From Chrysochromulina parva (Eukaryota > Haptophyta > Prymnesiales > Chrysochromulinaceae), in assembly GCA_002887195.1 (NCBI GenBank), contig PJAB01001528.1:1-13882 (forward strand): a stretch of DNA of 13,882 nucleotides. Reading direction: 5' to 3'. Shown here piece after piece: positions 1-6,747 of the stretch. The notes beneath the pieces were generated by a model. It had not been told where the DNA came from. It saw nothing but the letters and a program-made list of their open reading frames with translations, and searched no databases. Each line of letters starts with the position of its first letter. Position 1 is the stretch's first letter. The translations under genes were made by a program, and so were the position numbers.

Positions 1-172
1 GGATGGGCGCGAGGTCCGATCCGCCGTAGCCGTAACGGCAACGGCCGGCCTCCCACCACCTCTCTCAGGAGGTTATAATAATGCTAAACTTACGATATGA
101 CTTCACCAACCATCAATAACTCCTTTCTCAGTTTCGGAATGCCAGGAACGGACCCAGTAGCGTCCGAGGCGG
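1..172. other. Window edge upstream of the kinase-like gene
   Basis: All three + frames are interrupted within this stretch and none resembles a kinase N-lobe. It has a small AT-rich run (around 74-104). It may be intron or upstream sequence of the kinase gene. Confidence 0.4.
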
Positions 173-1871
173 ATGCAGAGGCCCCAGTTCGCTGCCGCCG
201 CTTCCGCCGCTGCCGTAGACAACATATCCGATATGGTTGCCGAATGCGGCGCTCTTCCTGAGCAAACATGCGTGCGCTACCTCCTTGAACTGCTGGATGC
301 CGTTGAGCAAGCAGCAGCAGCAGCAGCAACAGACCGTGACTGCTGCTTGTCTCGGGTGAGTATTGTGGGCAAGGTGCTCCTACGCACCGATCATGGCAGT
401 TCCGAGGCCGGCACCGATCACGACGGGGCAGCGAAGAAGTCTCTGCCGTACTGCCCACCAGAGACCGATTCGACACCCGAAAAGGTTGCCGTCTGGTCAC
501 TCGGCGTGTTCTTCTTCTGCATGCTCGCTGGGTACGCACCCTTCGCCGAAGCGTACGTTCCAAGCCCATGTCTCCCTTCCCAACCACGTCACCTCCAGAT
601 TCTGAGCAGGAGTGCCCGATTCCGTAGCTTGCGATTGACGCCATGCCTCTGCCTTTTGGAACGCTCGTCCTCGCAGGTCGGCGCGTTGCCCTTACTTTGC
701 GTCGTACGCGAAGACGAACGAGATGGCTTTCCCACACCACTTCTCGTGGCACGCCATCCGCTTGCTCTGTCGGATGCTCGCGCTCTCGAGTGAGGCGAGG
801 CTAGGCTTTTCCGATGTCCGCGAGATAGCATGCCGTTGGCAGCAGGAGCAGCGGGCGAGCGTTGAGAGGTCCATGAGCTCGCTTTTCTCAACGAGCTCGC
901 CGAAGGCCGCAGGCGCCACGAGCGCAACGAGGGCCAAGCGCGTCCTCAGCTGCACTGCCAGTGACGCCGCCGCTGCCGCGCTTGACCGCTCGGCTCCGGC
1001 CGCCAAAGGGCCTGCTTCAGCTGGCTGCAGTGCCGCGCGGTGCAGCAAGCGTCAGCGCCTGCCAACGCTTCAGGGTGAGCTCTCTTTCGGCGACGAGCTC
1101 GGCTGGGGTATGGGTTGGGGAGAGGGATGGGGTGTGTACGAGAGTGGGGGAGACGAGGGTGGTGTCGCTATCCCCGTGCTCAACTCCCCCCGCTCCGAGT
1201 GGCCGCGACGGCGTGATCTGTGCCCGCAGCTGCCGAGCTGCGGGGCGCCGTCAGCGGGGCGCACAGCCCTGCGCCATCTCGGGTGGGAAGGCCTCTCCCA
1301 CCCAGTGCCGCTGCTCTTCGAGGCGCTTCGGGCAGCGGTTGGGCGGATCGGACTCCCTGCGATCACGAATCCAGATCTCTGGGCCCTCTCCATTCGTTTG
1401 GATACCGGGTCGCTGTCGACGAGCCCTACGTCCAACAGTGCGACGCTCGCGCCGGCGCCGGCGCCCATCGGCGCGCCCATCGGCGCGCCCATCGTCGTCG
1501 AGGCTTGGGTGGCTGTTGGCACGGCGCAGCGGCATGCCATCTGTGTCAAGCGTGTGAGTGGCGACACGTTCGTCTTCCACCGCTTCTACCGGCGGCTGCG
1601 AGAGGAAATGGCGCCGCTCAACGGATGGAAGGAGGGCGCGTACCGCGGGCAGGTGGTGCCTGGCGTGGCGCCCAACATGGCGCCCAAGTGGCTCGTCAAG
1701 CTACGTGAACTCCTCCTTGTGCTGCAAGAGGGCTCGACCCTCATGGCCAGGCCTCCGGCGTCGCCGAGGTCGGCGGTGTTGCTCGCGACTCCGCCCGAGG
1801 CACCACTGACGGCACCGCTGACGGCCGCAGCGGTGAGAGTCTCATCGGTGTCGACGAGGACGGCCGCGTGA
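173..1871 (+). CDS. CHK1/CAMKL-like protein kinase C-lobe with KA1-like tail, probable pseudokinase, 5' partial
   Basis: Two reading frames join into a kinase C-lobe when an intron at 553-676 is removed. Upstream of it, GALPEQ...LLELLDAVE matches helices alpha-D/E; DRD (332-340) sits at HRD; DHG (389-397) at DFG; LPYCPPE (443-463) at the APE motif; AVWSLG (488-505) at subdomain IX. Downstream, CPYFASY and FPHHFSWHAIRLLCRML match subdomains X-XI. The LPY, LAGxxPF and CPYF pattern resembles CHK1. About 200 codons later, VKRVSGDTFVFHRFYRRLREE (around 1545-1610) resembles the KA1 domain that ends CHK1, MARK and SNF1 kinases. Expected catalytic residues are missing: HRD His is Asp, the Lys and Asn of KPEN are absent, DFG is DHG, and the subdomain IX Asp is Ala. 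No N-lobe (glycine loop, Lys, Glu) is encoded in bases 1-217, so the gene is 5' partial or split; TAG|AC at 217-218 after a pyrimidine-rich run is a possible acceptor, so the ATG at 173 is nominal. A second in-frame intron (1075-1305) is possible. Confidence 0.65.
311..328 (+). repeat. (GCA)6 trinucleotide repeat, coding for six alanines
   Basis: Six perfect GCA units lie in frame in the kinase-like gene, exactly where kinases carry the YCHSxGVV segment before the HRD motif. Confidence 0.95.
553..676 (+). other. Intron in the kinase-like gene
   Basis: The donor GTACGT at 553 and the acceptor CTCGCAG ending at 676 give a 124-nt phase-2 intron. Removing it joins APFAEA directly to SARCPYFASYAKTNEMAFP, restoring continuous kinase subdomains IX-XI that otherwise lie in two frames. 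Confidence 0.7.
1075..1305 (+). other. Possible in-frame intron in the kinase linker
   Basis: A GTGAGC donor follows CTTCAGG, and CCTCTCCCACCCAG ends the segment. The length of 231 nt is a multiple of three, so the frame is open with or without splicing. The segment encodes a low-complexity Gly/Trp-rich peptide with no family resemblance, and it holds a G-rich run. It may equally be exonic linker. Confidence 0.35.
1462..1494 (+). repeat. 12-bp coding tandem repeat (GCGCGCCCATCG-type)
   Basis: Nearly three copies of a 12-bp unit encode the short repeat PIGAPIGAPIV just before the KA1-like region of the kinase gene. Confidence 0.85.
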
Positions 1872-2166
1872 CTCTGGCTGCTTGGCCGCTCGATACTGTA
1901 CAGGACCAACTGGCGCGACGCGTGTGCCGCAATGGCGCGCGACATGAGCCGCTGGACGAGCGAGCGTGCATGCCCATGGCCTGGCTGAGACGAGAGATTT
2001 GTAACTCGTACAAAAAACGTTGGAAGTGGAACAAGCTACTGGCTGACGCGCGCCCGAGCGATACTTTGTCCGTACTAGAAAAAAATCTGTTTGAGATTTG
2101 GAGCACACTCTTTCTCTCTCCTGCGCCCTCCTCCACACCTCAAGTGCTCAAGAAGCTGTCAAGAAC
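1872..2166. other. Convergent 3' intergenic region
   Basis: This lies between the stop of the kinase-like gene and the stop of the desaturase gene, which run toward each other. It holds an open frame on the + strand with no recognisable family and no ATG near its beginning, best read as 3' untranslated sequence. A short A run (around 2080) and a T/C-rich run (2107-2130) are the only compositional features. Confidence 0.6.
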
Positions 2167-3084
2167 TTACAAGCTCAGAGCGAGCTCCTTGACACGGGGG
2201 TCCTTCCAGGAGTTTGGCTCCTGCCCGTTGGCACGGTACACGAGGGCCTCGAGTCTCCTCCAGAAGAGCACTGGCCGCGAGTCGAGCACGGCGTTCAGCC
2301 CGCCCGTCAGGATGCAGTAGTGCTTGTCGAAGGGCGGCTTGTGGTGCGCGATGTGCTCCTTGAGCGGTAGAGCGATGCCGACCTGCTGGAGCTGCCGTTG
2401 CCACGGCGCCAGCAGTGGCGGCGGCGTGTGCGTCCACCTATGGAACTCCTGCGCGAGGAGCTGGCTGTAGAACATAGTCGCGACGAAGGCCGCGCCCGTA
2501 GGCGGCAGCAGCCAAAGCGCGCTCAGGATGAGAGGGATGGTAGCAGCACCAATCTTGTACACGTTGTTGTACACGGAGCGGTGGGAGATCGTCCATGGGG
2601 CCAGATGATGCCCCTGGAAGGCTGCGCACGCAAAACCGACGACGGGCGTCTGCAGCCTGCCGTAGTTATCGGTCGCCCAATGGAAGGCGCCGCTGAACAG
2701 CTCGCCAACCGTCCATCCCGCCGCCACGCCAAGCAGAGGCCAGATCGGTAACATGCCGCCGGCCAGGTTGATGGCGAATGCCCGAGCGACCACGCCCGTC
2801 GCAAGACTGGTGCTCAGCACCGTTACCCACATCATGAGCTTGGTGGTCTCCAGCGTATCGCCCGGCAAGGTCAGCACCGGTTGCAAGCGGCCATCAGAAC
2901 CTCGCACTGGCCTCACTAGGTCCAACTCCAAAGCAGTCTCGTCCATGGCGGCTACGCCGGCAGTGTCAGCGGCAATGTCGGCCACCACAGAGAGCACCAC
3001 GGAGGAAGGTCGCGAGCGCACCGGTGCAAGATACGAACTCGTCGGCGAAAACAGCAGCAGCGGGAGCGGAACCAGACGCACCAT
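2167..3084 (-). CDS. FAD4: FAD4-like fatty acid desaturase (lipid desaturase domain)
   Basis: Encodes 305 residues from the ATG at 3084. The His-rich motifs follow the FAD4 order: FHWATDNYG (134-142), FQGHHLAPWTI (156-166), EFHRWTHT (213-220), and KEHIAHHKPPFDKHYCI followed by GGLNAVLD (242-268). These His residues should bind the di-iron centre. FQGHH..PWTI and the Asn-rich stretch after it fit plant FAD4, which makes trans-delta-3 hexadecenoate on plastid phosphatidylglycerol, better than the related CarF/TMEM189 plasmalogen desaturases. About four hydrophobic segments (83-103, 110-130, 178-195, 197-212) suggest an integral membrane enzyme. The residues MVRLVPLPLLLF followed by a Ser/Arg-rich stretch look like a signal peptide plus transit peptide, as expected for a plastid of secondary origin. 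The frame extends upstream to an ATG at 3192, but that extension is hydrophilic and would bury the signal, so 3084 is preferred. The substrate is inferred from family. Confidence 0.9.
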   Translation of the reverse strand: MVRLVPLPLLLFSPTSSYLAPVRSRPSSVVLSVVADIAADTAGVAAMDETALELDLVRPVRGSDGRLQPVLTLPGDTLETTKLMMWVTVLSTSLATGVVARAFAINLAGGMLPIWPLLGVAAGWTVGELFSGAFHWATDNYGRLQTPVVGFACAAFQGHHLAPWTISHRSVYNNVYKIGAATIPLILSALWLLPPTGAAFVATMFYSQLLAQEFHRWTHTPPPLLAPWQRQLQQVGIALPLKEHIAHHKPPFDKHYCILTGGLNAVLDSRPVLFWRRLEALVYRANGQEPNSWKDPRVKELALSL

Positions 3085-3257
3085 ATGACCCTTTCTTTTC
3101 CCTTCCCTTGCTTGTGCTTTTCGCGAGTCTCGCTCCACGAGGTGAAGGGCGGCGATCGGCGACGCAACCGACTCGACGCCGTTCACGTGCATAGGGCGGC
3201 GTGGCAGAGACTTGGCAGAGACGCGCTTTGAAGGTGACGCTCGCTACGGCGTTTTCC
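3085..3257. promoter_or_regulatory. Divergent promoter region of the FAD4-like gene and the small coiled-coil gene
   Basis: A 173-bp gap separates the two outward-facing start codons. It contains a CACGTG palindrome (G-box type) at 3184-3189 and two exact copies of TGGCAGAGAC at 3202-3211 and 3213-3222. The regulatory role is inferred from position only. Confidence 0.5.
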
Positions 3258-3568
3258 ATGGCTGCGGTGCGACGCCGCGCGATTTCTTGCCTGATGTCTG
3301 CTTCATCTCTTCACGCGTGCACGTCGCTTCTCATGCGTGTTCGCAGATCCGCGACCACGTGCGCGCTTTCCTCCTAGGCTCGACCACTGCCCTCAGCATC
3401 GGCTATTATAAGGTGCACCAATCGCTGTGGGAGTCGACGGCGTCAGTAAGCGGCCACCTCGAGAAGCTCGGCGAGGAGACGACCCACTCGCAGACTGTGC
3501 TGCAGCAGCGCGTTGCCCTGCTCGAGGCCGAGGTCGCCAAGTTGAAAGAGAAGCTCGATGCACAGTGA
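3258..3568 (+). CDS. Small membrane-anchored coiled-coil protein, 76 aa, two exons
   Basis: The open frame ending at 3568 contains no ATG of its own, so a spliced start is needed. The ATG at 3258 gives a 9-nt first exon (3258-3266, MAA), a GTGCGA donor, and an acceptor GTTCGCAG ending at 3346 after a long pyrimidine-rich tract; the second exon is 3347-3568. The join is phase 0. The product has one likely membrane segment near the N terminus (VRAFLLGSTTALSIGYY, about residues 7-23), then KVHQSLWES and a heptad-like helix ending VALLEAEVAKLKEKLDAQ. This architecture is common in small mitochondrial or plastid membrane proteins, but no family is recognised. It is transcribed away from the FAD4-like gene and converges on the hydrolase gene. 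Read without splicing, the ATG at 3258 gives a basic, Ser-rich peptide that stops after 39 codons. Function is unknown. Confidence 0.55.
3267..3346 (+). other. Intron in the small coiled-coil gene
   Basis: An 80-nt GTGCGA...CGCAG segment whose 3' half is rich in pyrimidines. It is the only phase-0 donor/acceptor pair seen that links the ATG at 3258 to the coiled-coil frame. Confidence 0.5.
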
Positions 3569-3846
3569 TGAGACGCGCACCCAACAAACTATGCATGCCT
3601 AATTTGAGCTTCGCGAGTTCGGGCAACTGACCCAGCGCGTGTGCGCAACGGCGCCGACTGCGTGGCCGAGTGATGCTGCGCCCCCCGCGCCCGCACCAGT
3701 AGCTCTCGTGCTTGTGTGTGATTGTCTGGCTGTCTCAGCGTGGCCATCGCCATGTTGTCGTGTCACGGAGAGTGTGCGCGCACCGCCGCGCGGCGCCCAC
3801 CCCCAGGCAGTACGTGTCTCATTCTCTCTCTAACGCACATGGGATA
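3569..3846. other. Convergent 3' intergenic region
   Basis: It separates the convergent small coiled-coil gene and the hydrolase gene. It holds mixed GC-rich and TG-rich sequence and no supported gene or repeat. Confidence 0.6.
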
Positions 3847-5160
3847 TTATGAACGAGAAGGATCGCTGCCGTCGGGTGGCCACCTAATACCGCGAAACGA
3901 GCCCCCGCCTTCGCAAAAGGCCGCAATGGCTGCACACGTTGCGGGCGCAGCCTCCCAGGGGAGTACGTTGCGTGCCTCGGGCAGCCGGAGCACGCGGCAG
4001 CGCGGCAGCAGCAACTCATAGCCAGCCCCACCGTCGGTGAGCGGCTTGCCATTGTTCCCACACAGCACGAGCGACGGCTGCGCCAACAAGCTCAGCTCCT
4101 CGCGCAATCCGCGAACTCCGACCAGCCCAGCGTTAAAGGCGAGCACGGGCCAGCGCTTCGACGCACCGGTCTCCTCGCAGCACGCGTCGATGAAGCGCGT
4201 GAAGAGCTGCTCCTTGCTCTCATCCTTGCTCGCGCCCTCTGCGGGGGCAAAGAGGAATTGGCGCGAGAAGAAGTCGATGAAGAAGCGACTACTGAGTGCC
4301 CGGTACAGAAAGGGCCTGCCGAGCGTGATGCTGAGCAGCTGGAAGTTGCGCGTCACCTCCGCCTCGCCGAGGCCGTCCGCGAGCGCGGAGAGCTCGGGCG
4401 GCGAGATCAGCACGACAGCACGCACCGCGCGCTTGCCCTGCCACAGGTCCGTCTGGCGGCTCGCGAGCGTGACTGCGAGAGGCGCGATACCCCCTTGGCT
4501 GACGACTACCATCGGTCGACGCACATGCTCACGCCACAGGCTCTGGATCTGGCGCTCCCAGTCGAGGGGCACGTGCAACCCACGCGACGCTGGATCCCAA
4601 ACCTCGGAAGCGCCGCAGCCTATCAGGTCGGGCACGAAGAGTTCTGCGCCTGTCCACTCGTCCACATAATTGTCCCAGAACCAGGACGCGAGCCCGATGC
4701 CGAGCGGGTGGATGAGCATCAGAGGTGGGCGACCCTCGTAGCCAGGTGCCGCCGGTTTGCGCCTGAAGCTGCACTCGAAGCCGCCGTACACGTGAGTGCC
4801 CACGGAGGTTGTCTGCACGGCGCCGCCGCCTCTAAGTCTGGCGAGGCGCTGGGCATTTCGCTTCGCGATTATCCTCTGCGTCGCCTCCTGCTCATCTTTT
4901 GTCATCCCTACCCAGTTGGAAATGTAGCGCAGTTGACCAGCCTCCGTCACCACGACGGGGCCCAGCTCATCCAGCGTGGCAGCTGCACCGTCCACCTCCA
5001 GCCGGTGGGTCTCGGACTTGAGTGCGTCGGTGCTGGCAGGCAGAGCAGGTAGTTGGTTTTCCTCAGGCGGTGGGGGGGTCTCGGACATGAATGGTGCCGA
5101 TCGTGGGCTCAAGGCGAGCATGCGCAGGACAACATGCCGAAGCATGGTGGGCGACAGCAT
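3847..5160 (-). CDS. Alpha/beta-hydrolase-fold protein, probably organelle-targeted
   Basis: Encodes 437 residues. LMLIHPLGIG (147-156) is the oxyanion-loop HPxG motif, FVPDLIGCGASE (175-186) follows the usual DxxGxGxS pattern, and VVVSQGGIAPLA (218-229) is the nucleophile elbow with Ser221. The strand carrying the catalytic acid reads LVLCGNNGKP (364-372), and the position normally holding GH near the C terminus reads ARNVLPWEAAP (396-406), so the catalytic His appears to be Asn398 and the usual Asp is also not obvious. A region before the fold, WVGMTKDEQEATQRIIAKRN (83-102), resembles extensions of chloroplast hydrolase-like proteins in plants and algae. The N terminus (MLSPTMLRHVVLRMLALSPRS) is basic and hydroxylated, consistent with an organelle-targeting peptide; Met6 is an alternative start. 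The gene diverges from the coiled-coil gene at 5378. Enzymatic activity is uncertain. Confidence 0.85.
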   Translation of the reverse strand: MLSPTMLRHVVLRMLALSPRSAPFMSETPPPPEENQLPALPASTDALKSETHRLEVDGAAATLDELGPVVVTEAGQLRYISNWVGMTKDEQEATQRIIAKRNAQRLARLRGGGAVQTTSVGTHVYGGFECSFRRKPAAPGYEGRPPLMLIHPLGIGLASWFWDNYVDEWTGAELFVPDLIGCGASEVWDPASRGLHVPLDWERQIQSLWREHVRRPMVVVSQGGIAPLAVTLASRQTDLWQGKRAVRAVVLISPPELSALADGLGEAEVTRNFQLLSITLGRPFLYRALSSRFFIDFFSRQFLFAPAEGASKDESKEQLFTRFIDACCEETGASKRWPVLAFNAGLVGVRGLREELSLLAQPSLVLCGNNGKPLTDGGAGYELLLPRCRVLRLPEARNVLPWEAAPATCAAIAAFCEGGGSFRGIRWPPDGSDPSRS

Positions 5161-5377
5161 CGTCTCTCAGGGCGTTCGCTTCGCCTGTTCGGACCACAGG
5201 ACGCCTAGATGTCGACCTAGTTTTCATGGGTCTTCGTTACATGCGTAATGCGTGAACGTTCACACGACACACGCGACAACCGGTGTGAGGTGTTGGTCTT
5301 CTCGTGTGCTATGGAGGCGTATGGAGATTATTCACAGCCACTTCACACGTTGGGCGAACGGCCAATTATACTAGACT
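5161..5377. promoter_or_regulatory. Divergent promoter region of the hydrolase and coiled-coil genes
   Basis: A 217-bp gap lies between outward-facing start codons. It contains a perfect 12-bp palindrome GTGAACGTTCAC at 5252-5263, and CCAAT followed by TTATA at 5362-5370, only a few bases before the ATG at 5378. These are candidate promoter elements by position and symmetry. Confidence 0.5.
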
Positions 5378-6469
5378 ATGTCGGAGCCGTCCACGGGAAT
5401 CACAGCCTCTGGCGGTGGCCACCGACAAAAGCGCCGGCCGCATCACCACCGCAGTGGTGGGCACGGATCACGGCCGGCGAGCGGAAGCAGTCACCGCCAC
5501 CACAATTCATCCTCTCGAACCGGTGCTGCGGCGACGCCCGGCGGCCAGCAGCCAGATGCCCATACGCTGCATCGCCGAGTGAGCTTCGCCGCTGGCGGCC
5601 AGTCCAGTGCGGGCGGTGGCGCGCAGCGCTCTGCGCCCGACCAGCGCGGTGCACTCAATCGACGCGCCTCCTTTGATCCTCGAATGGGAGCCCGCACCCA
5701 CCACTCTTCCAGGGAGCCCGGGCCGCCCGCCGACGATAACGCGGCGTGGGCTAAGCTGGTCGCACGCGCGCAGAATCTCGAGGAGGCGCTGGCGAGCGAA
5801 CGGGCGAGCCGACGGCTGCTCCTCGCGCGCACTGCGACCGAGAAGGCGGAGATGCTGGCCCAGGTGGCAAAGGCGCAAGAGGAGCGCGACGGCATGGAGC
5901 ACTTGTGGCGAGAGGGAAAGCAGCACCTGCAGAGCCGCACTTCCGAATGGGAGGCGGAGCGCAGTATGCTCTATCAAGAGCTCGGCCGTTTACGCGCGCA
6001 GCTGCGCGCCGCAGGCATCGCGCCACTGCCGCCGTCGGCGCCGCCCGCCAACCTCGCTTCGGCGCTGCGCGATCAGCCGTCGATCTCCGATATGATCTCC
6101 GATGTACCAGCGGTGGGTGCGTTGGCGCCAAAGGCCCATCGAGCGACTCAGCAGCACGCAGCAACGAGAGCCGAGGAGGCGGCCGCACCGACGGGCGGCG
6201 AGGCCTGCGGAACCAGCGGCGACAGCCTGCGGAGCCACACGAGCTCCACTTACAGTCGCGCCGGTGCGCCTGTGGCGGCTCCGGCAGCTCAGGCGCTGGA
6301 CCTTGAGGAGCACGCAGCTAAGCTCGGCGCCGGCGTCCTCTCCTCCGCGAAGCTCGCGGCAGCCGTGGTCGCCCGAAGTGCGAGCAGCGCGGACCGCACC
6401 GGTGGCGGTGTGAGGTGGCCGCAGAGTCGATATCTGCATCGCGATCGCACAGAGGACAGTTTTTCGTAG
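5378..6469 (+). CDS. Coiled-coil protein with His-rich N terminus and two RRxSF sites
   Basis: Encodes 363 residues, single exon as read. Residues 1-120 are low-complexity, rich in His, Gly, Ser and Arg, and contain RRVSF (66-70) and RRASF (95-99), both matching the basophilic kinase consensus RRxS. Residues 123-211 form one strongly charged helix with heptad spacing (around AWAKLVARAQNLEEAL and SEWEAERSMLYQELGRL), a likely coiled coil. The rest is Ala/Pro/Ser-rich with a short helical segment around 306-331 (ALDLEEHAAKLGAGVLSSAKL). No catalytic domain, signal peptide or membrane segment is seen, so a cytosolic scaffold or cytoskeletal role is possible but unproven. Good codon periodicity, a clean ATG and a TAG stop support a real gene. 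Alternative splicing near the 3' end cannot be excluded. Confidence 0.65.
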   Translation: MSEPSTGITASGGGHRQKRRPHHHRSGGHGSRPASGSSHRHHNSSSRTGAAATPGGQQPDAHTLHRRVSFAAGGQSSAGGGAQRSAPDQRGALNRRASFDPRMGARTHHSSREPGPPADDNAAWAKLVARAQNLEEALASERASRRLLLARTATEKAEMLAQVAKAQEERDGMEHLWREGKQHLQSRTSEWEAERSMLYQELGRLRAQLRAAGIAPLPPSAPPANLASALRDQPSISDMISDVPAVGALAPKAHRATQQHAATRAEEAAAPTGGEACGTSGDSLRSHTSSTYSRAGAPVAAPAAQALDLEEHAAKLGAGVLSSAKLAAAVVARSASSADRTGGGVRWPQSRYLHRDRTEDSFS

Positions 6470-6501
6470 GTAGCAGCGACCTTCAGTGGTATTGCTTGCT
6501 G

Positions 6502-6517
6502 GTTTGTTTGTTTGTTT
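6502..6517 (+). repeat. (GTTT)4 tetranucleotide repeat
   Basis: Four perfect GTTT units followed at once by CAG, about 30 nt after the stop of the coiled-coil gene. Confidence 0.95.
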
Positions 6518-6681
6518 CAGAGAATTTCAAACAGATTCTACTAGTAGGAGGTTTTCATCATCATGTTGCAAACACCAATTGGCAAAAACAGTTAGCCAGG
6601 CATGGCTGGTCGATAAAACATCGAAAATGGACCGGCAAAGGAGAGTGTATCCGAATAGTGCTTTATTAAACAACCACAAAC

Positions 6682-6706
6682 AACTGAACTGAACTGAACT
6701 GAACTG
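6682..6706 (+). repeat. (AACTG)5 pentanucleotide repeat
   Basis: Five perfect tandem AACTG units spanning 25 bp, 41 nt before the ATG of the SnoaL-like gene. Confidence 0.97.
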
Positions 6707-6747
6707 TGTATTCATTATGAAGACCCCACAGAGACGGGCTACACACG

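Larger units (their letters stand above)
6470..6747. other. AT-richer intergenic island with short tandem repeats
   Basis: This segment is markedly lower in GC than the genes on either side. It includes (GTTT)4 at 6502-6517 and (AACTG)5 at 6682-6706, with CTTTATTAAAC between them at about 6660. It should hold the 3' end of the coiled-coil gene and the promoter of the SnoaL-like gene. No coding capacity is credible. A small non-autonomous insertion is one possible origin. Confidence 0.6.

Noticed and set aside
356..439. Possible intron with a GTGAGT donor at 356 in the kinase gene
   Set aside because: The donor is good, but splicing to the in-frame acceptors at 436 or 439 would remove the DHG segment, while reading through keeps normal spacing from DRD to CPPE.
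90..752. 220-codon open frame on the minus strand overlapping the kinase gene
   Set aside because: Arg-rich, low-complexity translation with no family resemblance; it is the antisense of a frame with clear kinase motifs.
1868..2320. 150-codon + strand open frame after the kinase stop
   Set aside because: It begins at GTG in a eukaryotic context, matches no family and runs into the antisense of the FAD4-like gene. Better read as 3' untranslated sequence.
3212..3568. 118-codon reading of the small coiled-coil gene starting at 3212
   Set aside because: The codon at 3212 is TTG and no ATG follows in that frame. The spliced model from 3258 replaces it.
4258..5052. 264-codon + strand frame opposite the hydrolase gene
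   Set aside because: Composition is that of an antisense shadow (Arg/Ala/His-rich) and the opposite strand has a well-conserved alpha/beta-hydrolase fold.
5961..6110. Possible bidirectional or overlapping gene opposite the coiled-coil gene
   Set aside because: The minus-strand frames are Arg/Pro-rich shadows; the plus strand has regular heptad spacing.
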